The notes beneath the pieces were generated by a model. That model saw only the letters and a list, made by a program, of their open reading frames with translations. It searched no databases and was not told the origin of the DNA. A program made the position numbers and the translations under genes. A stretch of DNA of 64,000 bases, from positions 3,587,001 through 3,651,000 of the forward strand of contig NZ_JAZHSB010000001.1 of assembly GCF_036924715.1 (NCBI RefSeq). The letters run 5' to 3'. The first letter of the stretch is position 1; each line of letters begins with the position of its first letter. The stretch comes from Bradyrhizobium sp. AZCC 1721 (GTDB lineage Bacteria; Pseudomonadota; Alphaproteobacteria; Rhizobiales; Xanthobacteraceae). Of the stretch, positions 42,443 to 51,225 are shown piece by piece.

Positions 42443-44128
42443 TCAGCGGCTCGGTGCCGCCGTGGGCAGCGCGAGCAATTCGCTTTCGGCACTGCGATGG
42501 GCGGCGAGTTCGCCGGCGGCATCGAGCACGGGGTAGGCGACCGAGCAGATGTGCGAGTGGATGCGCCGGAGGTCGCGCAACACGTCGAGATGAAGCGACG
42601 TGGTCTCGATGGTTTCGGGCCGGCCTTCACGCAAGCGGTCGAGGTGCCGCTCGGTGGCGGCGAGCTCGGCATTGCGCAGCGCGGCCTTTTCGGCCAGCAG
42701 TTTTCGCGCTTCGTTGAGGTCACCCGACATGAAGACCCCGAACGCGATCCGCAGAGAATCCATCGTGCGCTTGTGGAAGGCGGAAAGCTCCTCGGCGCCC
42801 TCGGCCGAGAACTGGAAGCGGCGCTTGATCTTCTTGGTGGCCAGTTCGCTCAAATTCTTGTCGATGATGTCGCCGATATGTTCGAGGTTGATGGCGAAGG
42901 AGACGATCTCCATCGCCCGGTGTCCCTCGCGCTCGTCGAGACTGCCGCGGGTGAGCTTCGTGACATAGAGCTTGATCGCCTCGTCGAGGCTGTCGACGAT
43001 GTTGTCCATCCGCGAGACCTCGTCGACCAGCGCGCGGTCGTTGGTCATCATCGCCGCCATCACCTTGCGCAGCATGATCTCGACGTGATCGCCCATATGC
43101 AGGGTTTCGCGGGCGGCATCCGCCAGCGCGAGGGAGGGGGTCTCGAGTGCGCTCTCGTCGAGATAGCGCGGACCTGTCGGGTCGGCTTCCTTGACGCGCT
43201 CGGGCAGCAACCTCTTCAACAGCCGCGCCATGCCGTCGAGCAGGCCAATGAAGAGAGCTGCGGTCGCAACGTTGAAGGCGATGTGGAACAGGGCGGTTGC
43301 CTTGGCTACATCCGGTTGCCACGCGATCAGAAGCTCCGCGATCGGCTGCAGGAACGGCGCCACCAGCAGGACGCCGACAAGCCGGTTGACGAGATTGCCG
43401 AGCGGAAGCCGATAGCTGGCGGGATTGTCGCGGCGCGCGCCCTCGACGATCGGATTGATGGCGCTGCCGAGATTGGCGCCGAGTACGAGCGCCAGCGCCG
43501 CAAAGGGGGTGATGAAATGCGCATAGGCCAGCGACATCACCAGCAGCACGCTGGCAACAGAGGAATGCACGAGCCAGGTCACGATCGCAGCGAACAGGAT
43601 GCAGAGCACGGGATCGCCGGTGATGGCGTTCATGAATACGCGTACACCCGGCGCGTTCTCCGCCGGCGCCAGCGTGTTGAGCAGGATGTGCAGCGCCAGC
43701 AGCATCAGGCCGAGCCCGATAAAGACGCGGCCGATGTCCTTGATGCGCGAGCGCGGCCCGGTGCGGAAGGCGACCAGACCAATGATGAACAGCACCGGCG
43801 CGACGGCGGCGATGTTGAACGACAGGATCTGCACGATCAGCGTGGTGCCGACATTGGCACCGAGCATGATGGCGAGCGCAGGCACCAGGCTGACGAGCCC
43901 GTCCGACGTAAACGAACTCGTGATCAGCGCCGTCGCGGTGCTGCTCTGGAGCAGCGCGGTCAAGCCGAGGCCGGCGGCGAGGGCGGAGAAGCGGTTGCTC
44001 AGGGCCTTTGCCAATAACAGACGCAAGTTCGGCCCGAACGCGCGCAGGATCCCGCTGTGGACCATGTGCAAGCCCCACAGCAGCAATGCTACGCCGCCCA
44101 TCAGGTCGAGAAGGACGAGGCTTCCCAT
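42443..44128 (-). CDS. Na/Pi-cotransporter family protein with PhoU-like domain
   Basis: 561 aa. The N-terminal half is a membrane domain with two QSSTA-type repeats (ALLQSSTATALITSSF and TWLVHSSVASVLLVMSLA) characteristic of NaPi-II transporters; the C-terminal half (after about residue 340) is a cytoplasmic helical PhoU-like domain. Probably sodium-driven phosphate import or export, with the PhoU part sensing phosphate state. Single gene, converging on the LAB_N gene with 3 bases between stops. Confidence 0.88.
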   Translation of the reverse strand: MGSLVLLDLMGGVALLLWGLHMVHSGILRAFGPNLRLLLAKALSNRFSALAAGLGLTALLQSSTATALITSSFTSDGLVSLVPALAIMLGANVGTTLIVQILSFNIAAVAPVLFIIGLVAFRTGPRSRIKDIGRVFIGLGLMLLALHILLNTLAPAENAPGVRVFMNAITGDPVLCILFAAIVTWLVHSSVASVLLVMSLAYAHFITPFAALALVLGANLGSAINPIVEGARRDNPASYRLPLGNLVNRLVGVLLVAPFLQPIAELLIAWQPDVAKATALFHIAFNVATAALFIGLLDGMARLLKRLLPERVKEADPTGPRYLDESALETPSLALADAARETLHMGDHVEIMLRKVMAAMMTNDRALVDEVSRMDNIVDSLDEAIKLYVTKLTRGSLDEREGHRAMEIVSFAINLEHIGDIIDKNLSELATKKIKRRFQFSAEGAEELSAFHKRTMDSLRIAFGVFMSGDLNEARKLLAEKAALRNAELAATERHLDRLREGRPETIETTSLHLDVLRDLRRIHSHICSVAYPVLDAAGELAAHRSAESELLALPTAAPSR

Positions 44129-44397
44129 GCGCGTCAGTTTCCGCCAAATCGAGTCGAGGGGTCAGGCTATCGCCTGACGAGGGGCGATCAACCCTTTAAT
44201 TTGCCGAAAATTGCCGTGCACGGGCGCTGCTCGATCGTGGCTTGCCGGTGTTCGAAGGTCTTCGGCTCCTGATTCGGTAAACGGAATTCAAACGTATCAG
44301 TTACATTGCGAGCCGTCGCGCTAGGTCAATTCCAACAATTCTTCGGTAAAGCTGAGGGCACCTCCGGGTGAATCACTCCAGCAAGGCCAGGGTAGAC

Positions 44398-44643
44398 ATG
44401 TTAGCGAATCGCCGCAGAAGCGAACGACGTGCGTGCAGAAACTTTGCGAAAATACAGTTTGCGACCGGCGGATTGCCGCGCGACTGCATGATTACAGACA
44501 TGTCGGATGGCGGCGTGAAGATCATCGCCGAATATCCCGAAATTCCTCCCGAATTCACGGTGATCTTTTCGGAGGGAAGGCCGCGTCAGTGCAAGCTGGC
44601 TTGGCGGATCGGTTGCGAACTCGGCGCGCAATTCCTCGACTAG
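44398..44643 (+). CDS. PilZ domain protein, 81 aa
   Basis: Minimal PilZ domain: RxxxR in NRRRSERRACR and a perfect DxSxxG in TDMSDGGVKI, so cyclic di-GMP binding is likely. ATG at 44398 is chosen at the domain edge; an in-frame upstream ATG at 44368 would add ten residues. It lies beside a Tad pilus locus and could link c-di-GMP to surface attachment, an inference from position only. Confidence 0.78.
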   Translation: MLANRRRSERRACRNFAKIQFATGGLPRDCMITDMSDGGVKIIAEYPEIPPEFTVIFSEGRPRQCKLAWRIGCELGAQFLD

Positions 44644-44814
44644 GCCGCTCGGTCGCCCCGCTGGTGCGGTCGGCCCGGAACGGGCCAGCAAGCGCATGCC
44701 CGGCGCGAGGCGCCCGCAAAGGTCGCCAATTACCGCAAAAGCGGGCCAGCTTAACCGGAACTTAGGGTTAAGCTGTGAACACTTCTGGACAGTCGCCGCC
44801 GTGAGTCCCGCTAC

Positions 44815-45642
44815 ATGTTCCAGAAGTTGCCTCATCCGCTCCGTGTCACGCGGCTCCTTGCGTGCGCATCGACCCTGATCCTGGCGTTGGGGATTGGCGG
44901 CTGCCAGACCTCGGGACTGTCAGACATTACCGGTTCGATCGGCGAGAAGGCCGACACCGACCACGCCGCCGATCCGCGCCGCGATATCCAGCTTTACCAG
45001 GAACGCTATCGCGCCAATCCGAAGGATGCCGACGCGGCCCTGAAATACGGTAAGGCGCTTCGCGCGACAGGGCAGCGGTCGCAGGCGGTTGCGGTGCTCG
45101 AACAGGCCTCCATCGCCCATCCGGGCAATAAGCCGCTGCTCGCAACCTATGGCCGCGCGCTGGCGGATAACGGCAATTTCCAGCAGGCCTTCGACGTGCT
45201 CGGCCGCGCCCACAGCCCCGACGATCCCGATTGGCGGCTGCTGTCGGCGCAGGGAGCAACACTGGATCAACTCGGCCGATACGAGGAGGCGCGGCAATAC
45301 TATGCGAGCGCGCTGAAAATCGTGCCCGACCATCCGTCGGTGCTGTCCAATCTCGGACTGTCCTACGTGCTTTCGAAGGATCTGCCCAGGGCCGAGGAGA
45401 CGCTGCGCCGCGCCCACAGCCTGGCCGGGACCGATCCGCGGGTGCGCGCCAATCTTGCACTGGCGGTCGGCCTGCAGGGGCATTTTGCCGAGGCAGAAAA
45501 GATTGTGAAGGCCGACCTGCCGCCCGCCGAGGCGGCAGCCAACGTCGCGCAATTGAAGAGGATGCTGGCGCGAAAGGACAAGGAGAACGCGCGGGCCGAG
45601 GCCGACAAGATGCCGATCGCCGCGGCCCGACGCCTCGACTAG
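44815..45642 (+). CDS. tadD: Tad pilus assembly lipoprotein, TPR family
   Basis: 275-aa outer-membrane lipoprotein. A signal peptide ends in lipobox LGIGGC; then tetratricopeptide repeats span about residues 60-220 (for example ALKYGKALRATGQRSQAVAV and SVLSNLGLSYVLSKDLPRAE). This matches TadD, a pilotin-like protein that helps secretin assembly. It converges on cpaE, separated by a tandem repeat, whereas in complete clusters tadB and tadC normally lie beside it. Confidence 0.85.
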   Translation: MFQKLPHPLRVTRLLACASTLILALGIGGCQTSGLSDITGSIGEKADTDHAADPRRDIQLYQERYRANPKDADAALKYGKALRATGQRSQAVAVLEQASIAHPGNKPLLATYGRALADNGNFQQAFDVLGRAHSPDDPDWRLLSAQGATLDQLGRYEEARQYYASALKIVPDHPSVLSNLGLSYVLSKDLPRAEETLRRAHSLAGTDPRVRANLALAVGLQGHFAEAEKIVKADLPPAEAAANVAQLKRMLARKDKENARAEADKMPIAAARRLD

Positions 45643-45696
45643 GCTGGAGCCTTTTCGGTTCTGATCGATTCAGAGCCAGCAGAGCCTGAATTCACC

Positions 45697-45768
45697 CCGG
45701 ATCAAGTCCGGGGCAGGCTCCCGGATCAAGTCCGGGGCAGGCTCCCGGATCAAGTCCGGGGCAGGCTT
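45697..45768. repeat. Three tandem 24-bp palindromic repeats
   Basis: Three consecutive 24-base copies, each containing CCGGATCAAGTCCGG and then GGCAGGCTC; the third differs only in its last base. Each copy can form a small hairpin (CCGGA/TCCGG). They lie between convergent tadD and cpaE, where they may terminate transcription. There are no spacers, so this is not a CRISPR. Confidence 0.9.
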
Positions 45769-45825
45769 TCGCCCGAAAACGCGATGAGCGTCGCCGTCCG
45801 ACGCCGCTGCGCCGTCATCCTTTGC

Positions 45826-47109
45826 TCACGCCCTGCGGGCCGTCGCGCCCTGCAGTTTCTTGATGATCGGTGCGAGAAACGAAATCCGCGACCGCTTGGT
45901 CACGGCATGACCCGTCATGCGCTGCGCGATCTGCAGGAACATCTGGGTGGTGCGATGCTTGGCGGCGATCTGCGCGATCATCTGGCCGTTGTTGGCGGCG
46001 GTGCCGAACATCTTCGAATCGAACGGAATGGCCGCAATCGGCTGGCTCTCGATTGCCTTGGCGAATTCGCGCGTGGATATCTCCGGACGCTTGTGCATGC
46101 CAACCTGGTTCAGGCAATAGAGCGGCGGGCGGTCGTTGGGCCGCGCCGCCTTCAGCACGTTCAGCATGTTCTTGGTGTTGCGCATATTGGCGAGGTCAGG
46201 CTCGGCGACGATCAGAATGTCGTCTGCGCCGACCAGCGTGCGCTTGGTCCATGCCGACCATTGGTGGGGAACGTCGAGCACGATGCAGGGGGTCGTCATG
46301 CGCATCGTATCGAAGATCGCATCGAACGCGTCGGCGCCGAAATCGTAGACCTGGTCCAAGGTCGCCGGCGCCGCCAACAGGTTGAGGCGGTCGGTGCATT
46401 TCGCCAGCAGACGCTCCATGAAGGCGGAGTCCGGCCGTTCCTGCTGGAAGACGGCATTGGCAATGCCCTGAACCGGATCCTGATTGTAATCGAGGCCGGC
46501 GGTGCCGAAGGCAAGGTCGAGATCGATCACGACGGAATCGAGCGCGAGATCGCGCGCAATCGTCCAGGCCACGTTATGCGCGACGGTGGATGCACCGACG
46601 CCGCCCTTGGCGCCGACGACGGCGACGATGCGGCCGACGGCCACGGCCTCGGAGGCCGCGTACAGGCCGCATATTGCGCGCACGACATCGATGGGTTCGA
46701 TCGGTCCGGTAACGTAGTCGCTGACGCCGCGCCGCACCAGTTCGCGATAGGGCGTGACATCGCTGGCGCTGCCGATCACGACGACGCGCGTTCCCGCGTC
46801 GCAGACGGTCGCGAGTTCATCGAGCCCTTCGAGGATATCGCTGCCGGGTTCGGTCTCCAGCAAGATCACGTTCGGCGTCGGCGCCGTGTGGTAAGCCTCG
46901 ATGGCGGCGGCAATGCCGCCCATGTGAACCGAGAGGTGCGCCTTGCCGAGACGGCGGTCTTCGCTCGCCGCGCGCACCGCGGTTGCGATCGCCACACTGG
47001 CGCAAAAGGCCTGTACCGATACGCGCGGCGCCGGCGAGATGTATTCCTCGGGCTGCGCCGGCGTGTCGTCCAGTTGTTCGTCGGAGTTTTGAAAGACGCG
47101 GCTGATCAT
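45826..47109 (-). CDS. cpaE: Tad/Cpa pilus assembly ATPase CpaE (TadZ)
   Basis: 427 aa. An N-terminal receiver-like domain (VILLETEPGS, VVVIGSASD) is followed by a MinD/ParA-type ATPase with deviant Walker A KGGVGAST (168-175) and VIDLDLAFGTAG. CpaE localises the pilus machine to the pole. Last gene of the cpaBCDE operon; its start overlaps the cpaD stop by 4 bases. In complete loci cpaF follows here, but it is absent. Confidence 0.9.
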   Translation of the reverse strand: MISRVFQNSDEQLDDTPAQPEEYISPAPRVSVQAFCASVAIATAVRAASEDRRLGKAHLSVHMGGIAAAIEAYHTAPTPNVILLETEPGSDILEGLDELATVCDAGTRVVVIGSASDVTPYRELVRRGVSDYVTGPIEPIDVVRAICGLYAASEAVAVGRIVAVVGAKGGVGASTVAHNVAWTIARDLALDSVVIDLDLAFGTAGLDYNQDPVQGIANAVFQQERPDSAFMERLLAKCTDRLNLLAAPATLDQVYDFGADAFDAIFDTMRMTTPCIVLDVPHQWSAWTKRTLVGADDILIVAEPDLANMRNTKNMLNVLKAARPNDRPPLYCLNQVGMHKRPEISTREFAKAIESQPIAAIPFDSKMFGTAANNGQMIAQIAAKHRTTQMFLQIAQRMTGHAVTKRSRISFLAPIIKKLQGATARRA

Positions 47110-47849
47110 TTGCCTGTATCGCTGAGTTTGGCCTTGTCGGCTTCGGGATAGCTGGTCGCGGTCGATGCACCCTTGCGATATTTGTCAAAGGCGATATCGC
47201 GCCGCGGCGTGTAGGCGGCGGTCTCTGGACGCGGCTGCTCGAGGTCCGCCGGATTGTCGACCATCGCCGCGAGGTTGCGCTGGGTGGCGCAGCCGAAATT
47301 GTGGTAGGAGCGGTTTTCGTTATAGGCGACATTGTCGATGTTCGGCCCGAGGTCTTGCGGCCACAGCCCGCAAGGACCGGCCACCGCCTTGATCTTCGGA
47401 TAGCTCAGCCTGATCGTCGGCAAGGCCCTGATATCGTCGGGGTGGTAGTGACGCCGTGTGATGGCGCGCGAGGGCACGCCGCCCGCCAACAGCACCGATC
47501 GGATTTCCTGATACGACGACGCGGCCGCGCGCGCGTTCGCCGTGTCGATCGGGACATCGGCGATGATTACGCCGGTGCCTTCGCGCATCCAGGCCTGCGC
47601 CAGGCCCATGACGTCGGCGCGCTGCGGCCCCGAGAGGCCGCCGCGGCCTCGGCCGACGAACACGACGATCGAGTGGTCGGCTTCGGTTACGGCAATCGGA
47701 TGACGGTGGCGGTAATCGTCAGATACGCTTGCGGTTGTCACGATTTCCGTGGACTGCCACGTGCAAGCGCCGAGTGTCGCCGAAAGGCCCAGAAGGGCGC
47801 CGAGCAGCCCCCCGGCCTTGACGCGATGGAGCGGTGTTCTGGTTATCAT
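47106..47849 (-). CDS. cpaD: Pilus assembly lipoprotein CpaD
   Basis: 247-aa exported protein with signal peptide and lipobox-like LGAC (GLSATLGACTWQS). Conserved CpaD features follow: DYRHRHPIAVTEADHSIVVF and the C-terminal GCATQRNLAAMVDNPADLEQPRP (split), unique to the family. It acts at the outer membrane with the secretin. ATG at 47849 begins the signal peptide; the longer upstream frame overlaps cpaC and is not coding. Confidence 0.9.
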   Translation of the reverse strand: MITRTPLHRVKAGGLLGALLGLSATLGACTWQSTEIVTTASVSDDYRHRHPIAVTEADHSIVVFVGRGRGGLSGPQRADVMGLAQAWMREGTGVIIADVPIDTANARAAASSYQEIRSVLLAGGVPSRAITRRHYHPDDIRALPTIRLSYPKIKAVAGPCGLWPQDLGPNIDNVAYNENRSYHNFGCATQRNLAAMVDNPADLEQPRPETAAYTPRRDIAFDKYRKGASTATSYPEADKAKLSDTGK

Positions 47850-47889
47850 CGTTCTGTCCTCGTCCCCACGCGGTGAACAGTTCTGAAAC

Positions 47890-49350
47890 TCAATCAATGA
47901 TGAAGCCAAAGTTGCCCTGGACGCCGGCGACCGGATCGACGCGGGCGGCGAGGCCGTAGATGCGGTTGATGCGTCCGAGCAGCGTGGACTGGGAATCGGC
48001 AGCCGGCGCGAAGCCGTCATCGGGCCGCGACAGCTCTTTCTGCGCGACCGCGCGCACAACATACGGCGTCACGAGAACCATCAGTTCGGTCTGGTTGTTG
48101 ACGAAGTCCTGGCTGCGGAACAGCGCGCCCAGAACCGGCAATTGATCAAGCCCGGGCAGGCCGTTGATGGCCTGCTTGGTCTGCTCCTGGATGAGGCCGG
48201 CCATCGCCACCGAGCCGCCGGACGGTACTTCCAGCGTGGTCTCTGCACGCCGGGTCTTGATCGAGGGAATGGTCGTTCCACCGGCACCGCCCGTCAGGGA
48301 GTTTTCGGTCGAGACTTCCGACACTTCCGTCATCACCCGCAGGCTGATCCGCCCCTCACTCAGGACTACCGGCGTGAAGTTGAGCGAGATGCCGAATTTC
48401 TTGAAGCTGACGGTCTGGACGCATTGTCCGATGGTGCCGCCCGTGGTCGTTTGGCAGGTCACGCCGGTCGGAATGGGAAATTCGCCGCCCGAGATAAACG
48501 TTGCGGATTCGCCGGAGATCGCTGTGAGATTGGGTTCGGCGAGCGTCCGCACGACACCGGCGCTTTCCATCGCGCGAAGCGTCGCCCTGACCGACGGCGC
48601 CGAGCCAAATTGCCCGATAAGGCTATTGCCAGGGACGAGGGGCTGGTTGTTTGCCGTGAAGGGATTGTTATTGTTGAAGAGCACCGACGTGTTGCCAACA
48701 TTCATGCTGGCGCTGAGATCGATGCCCATCTGTTTGATGATATCGCGCCGCACTTCCGCGACAGTGACCTTCAACATCACCTGGTCGCGGCCGCGAACGA
48801 CGATCGAGTTGACGACCTTCTCGGATCCGCCGACCAGCCGTGCAGCGATCTCGCCGGCCTGTTGGGCTTCGACCGGGCTCGATACCGAGCCAGTCAGCAG
48901 TACGCTGTCGCCGACGCCCTCGATCTGAATCCCCGGCAACGACTGCCGCAGCGCGGCGCGCACGCCGTTGAGATCGCGTTTAACTGCGATGTCGTAGGAC
49001 GCGATCTGCTGGCCATCGCCGTCGAAAAACACCACGTTGGTCTGGCCGACGGCGCCGCCGATGATGTAGGCGCGTTGCGGGGAGCGAATGACGGCATTGG
49101 CGATCTTCGGATCGGCCACCAGCACGTCCTTTACGTCGCGTGGCAGGTCGACGACCACCGACTTGCCGATGCCGAGCGAGAGGAAGCGCATCTTGACCGG
49201 GCCGATTGCGGAGGTCGTGACCGGATCCTTCTCAGACTCGGCTGCGACCACGGGCAGCAGCGGCCCGAATGTCAGCGAGGCGACAGCCGACAATAACAGG
49301 GTGCGCACCGCCACGGTTCGCATCGCTGACTGATTTTCCCCAAACTTCAT
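47890..49350 (-). CDS. cpaC: Type II/IV secretion-type secretin CpaC (RcpA)
   Basis: 486-aa outer-membrane secretin through which the pilus exits. Signal peptide near residues 1-37 (TLLLSAVASLTFGPLLPVVA), an N-terminal N0/BON-like region (SLGIGKSVVVDLPRDVKDVL), then the secretin core with EPNLTAISGESATFISGGEF, VPSGGSVAMAGLIQ and LPGLDQLPVLGALFRS. ATG at 49350 is chosen over one 21 bases earlier for AGGA spacing. It starts 17 bases after cpaB. Confidence 0.92.
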   Translation of the reverse strand: MKFGENQSAMRTVAVRTLLLSAVASLTFGPLLPVVAAESEKDPVTTSAIGPVKMRFLSLGIGKSVVVDLPRDVKDVLVADPKIANAVIRSPQRAYIIGGAVGQTNVVFFDGDGQQIASYDIAVKRDLNGVRAALRQSLPGIQIEGVGDSVLLTGSVSSPVEAQQAGEIAARLVGGSEKVVNSIVVRGRDQVMLKVTVAEVRRDIIKQMGIDLSASMNVGNTSVLFNNNNPFTANNQPLVPGNSLIGQFGSAPSVRATLRAMESAGVVRTLAEPNLTAISGESATFISGGEFPIPTGVTCQTTTGGTIGQCVQTVSFKKFGISLNFTPVVLSEGRISLRVMTEVSEVSTENSLTGGAGGTTIPSIKTRRAETTLEVPSGGSVAMAGLIQEQTKQAINGLPGLDQLPVLGALFRSQDFVNNQTELMVLVTPYVVRAVAQKELSRPDDGFAPAADSQSTLLGRINRIYGLAARVDPVAGVQGNFGFIID

Positions 49351-49367
49351 ATCGGGCGTCCTTTCGG

Positions 49368-50159
49368 TCACTTCTGTGCCGTCGTTTGATTGGCGACTCC
49401 GTAGCGAACCACGTTGACGCTCTCGTTTCGTTTTTGAGCCTCGGAACGGCCTTCGGCCGCGTTGACATCGGTGATACTGCGCAGCGCGAGCGACAGCGTG
49501 CCGCTCTGGCGCGCGCGCGCCAGAGTCTCGGCCTGCTCGGGCTTCAGTTCGAGTGTGGCGGTGCGGCCGACGAGGGAGTTGCTGCCCTCTTTTTCCTTTG
49601 GCGCCTGATCGATCGCCAGCACGCGGATGTTGGAGAGAATGATTTCCGATTGGGCGACGTCGGGTCCCTTGCTGTCCGGATTCTTTTCACGCTTGGAGAG
49701 GATGACGTCGACACGGTCGTTGGGCAGGATGAAGCCGCCGGCACCGGTTTCCGGCGAGATCTCGGTCGAGATCGCCCGCATGCCGGTCGGCAGGATGGCT
49801 GCCATGAAGCCGGAGCCGTTGGCTTTGACCAACTTCTGCTCGCGGATCGGCTCGCCCGCGAAGAATGGGCTGCGCGCGATCGAGCCTGCGATTTCCTTGA
49901 TGGCTTCGGCCTTGCTGACTCGGTTGATCAGATTGCTGCCGGCGGCCGCGGCAGGCCAGGCCTGCCATTGCAGGTCCTCGGGCTTGACCTGCTGGCCGAG
50001 CCCGATGTCGGACTTCGCGACCAGAATTTCCACCGTCTGCAACGGTGCGACAGGTTCGGCTACTGGTCGAGATGTTTCTTCCGTGCCACGGGCGAGATAG
50101 GCGGCAACACCGCCGGCACTCAATGCGATGGTCAGAACGACGACACGTGCGATGTTCAT
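49368..50159 (-). CDS. cpaB: Pilus assembly protein CpaB (RcpC)
   Basis: 263 aa with an N-terminal membrane anchor (ARVVVLTIALSAGGVAAYLA), a SAF domain (VEILVAKSDIGLGQQVKPED) and the CpaB core (NDRVDVILSKREKN). It supports the secretin, probably by binding the cell wall. First gene of the cpaBCDE operon. Upstream, 50160-50439 has no flp pilin or cpaA prepilin peptidase, which are usually adjacent. Confidence 0.9.
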   Translation of the reverse strand: MNIARVVVLTIALSAGGVAAYLARGTEETSRPVAEPVAPLQTVEILVAKSDIGLGQQVKPEDLQWQAWPAAAAGSNLINRVSKAEAIKEIAGSIARSPFFAGEPIREQKLVKANGSGFMAAILPTGMRAISTEISPETGAGGFILPNDRVDVILSKREKNPDSKGPDVAQSEIILSNIRVLAIDQAPKEKEGSNSLVGRTATLELKPEQAETLARARQSGTLSLALRSITDVNAAEGRSEAQKRNESVNVVRYGVANQTTAQK

Positions 50160-50419
50160 ACGCTTTGCTACTCTTACGCAGGGACGTCCCAACTACACGG
50201 CAGATGACGGCCATCCCCGGAGGTATGACTAGGCATCAAAGGTATAAGGGAACTTGAGGGTTGAATTATTTGGTCGATCGCACGGCGAGATTCGCCGTCA
50301 TGGTGAACGGGTGGTTATCGTTTTGGGAAAACCGCTCCGCAAAACCGCGGGGTCGTCTCGGCGTGGGCGTAGCGACGGTCGAATGCGGGTAGAGATGGAC
50401 GGGCGCTTCGGATGAGAAT

Positions 50420-50439
50420 CAGCGTCAGGCTAGACGCTG
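50420..50439 (-). terminator. Hairpin directly after the GntR stop
   Basis: CAGCGTC (50420-50426) pairs with GACGCTG (50433-50439) around a 6-base loop, immediately after the regulator stop codon. No T tract follows, so it may stabilise the 3' end rather than terminate. Confidence 0.35.
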
Positions 50440-51102
50440 CTATGATGCGTGAGCCTGATCTTGCGGCTCGGTCTCCGCGAAGCCAGCCTGCAAGACCTCC
50501 TCGCGCTTGTGGCGCAGATGCGCGCGCAGGATATGCGACAACCCCACGCCGTCGCGGCGTTGCAGTGCATTGAGGATCGCTTCGTGCTCCTGCACCGCCA
50601 GCGCCCAGCGGCGTGGTGTCATCGGCGTGACGTAGCGCGCACGCCGAATGCGGGCCGTGACGGATTCATATAGGCCTGACAGCACCGGGTTGCCGGCCGC
50701 GGCGATGATCGCCTCGTGGATGGTGCGGTTGCAGCGGTAGTATTGGAGAAGGTCGCGATCGCCGTAGTGCCGCACCATCGTGGCGTGGACGGCGGCGACC
50801 TCGGCGATATCGGCATCGGTGATGCGCTCGCAGGCGAGCTCGCCAGCCAGGGCTTCGAGCCCCTGGCACACCTCGAACAGGTCGCGCATATCCTTGTCGG
50901 TCAACCTGGCCGCGCGCGAGCCGCGGTTCGGCAGCAATTGAACCAGGCCCTCGGCGGCGAGCACCTTGAGGGCTTCGCGCAGCGGTGTGCGCGAGATCTG
51001 CAGCTTTTCACAGAGGTCGCGCTCGGGAATCCGCGCGCCCGGCGGGATCTCGCCATCGAGCAACATGGCGCGGACGCGGCCTACGACTTCCTCATGAAGC
51101 AT
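50440..51102 (-). CDS. GntR family transcriptional regulator (FCD subfamily)
   Basis: 220 aa: winged helix (LCEKLQISRTPLREALKVLA, then AEGLVQLLPNRGS) and FCD effector domain with the metal-site pattern (RCNRTIHEAIIAAAGNPVL, AVQEHEAILNALQRRD). Divergent from the crotonase/CoA-transferase/TTT operon across 123 bp that hold a 13-bp inverted repeat. Likely repressor of that operon, released by its substrate or a CoA derivative. Confidence 0.88.
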   Translation of the reverse strand: MLHEEVVGRVRAMLLDGEIPPGARIPERDLCEKLQISRTPLREALKVLAAEGLVQLLPNRGSRAARLTDKDMRDLFEVCQGLEALAGELACERITDADIAEVAAVHATMVRHYGDRDLLQYYRCNRTIHEAIIAAAGNPVLSGLYESVTARIRRARYVTPMTPRRWALAVQEHEAILNALQRRDGVGLSHILRAHLRHKREEVLQAGFAETEPQDQAHAS

Positions 51103-51118
51103 CCCTAAAGATCCAATT

Positions 51119-51188
51119 TGAATGCAAAAATCGTTATATCACCGGAATATTGCTAGTTCCAGCTTGATAAGTCGCATTTTTGCATTCA
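51119..51188. promoter_or_regulatory. Two inverted 13-bp sites, likely GntR operators
   Basis: TGAATGCAAAAAT (51119-51131) and its exact complement ATTTTTGCATTCA (51176-51188), 44 bases apart, in the space between the divergent regulator and crotonase genes. Each lies close to one of the two starts, so a dimer at each, or looping between them, could control both promoters. Confidence 0.7.
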
Positions 51189-51225
51189 GAATTGGTTAAG
51201 GTCGATTAAGAAAAGGGCCGGCGGC

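Noticed and set aside
42497..44017. 506-codon open frame on the plus strand across the Na/Pi transporter gene
   Set aside because: Antisense shadow of a clear membrane protein; its translation is low-complexity and hydrophilic without any recognisable fold.
45697..45768. CRISPR array
   Set aside because: Repeats are directly adjacent with no spacers and no cas genes are near; they are tandem palindromes.
45784..47151. 455-codon open frame opposite cpaE
   Set aside because: The minus-strand CpaE has intact ATPase motifs and operon overlap; the opposite frame is a shadow.
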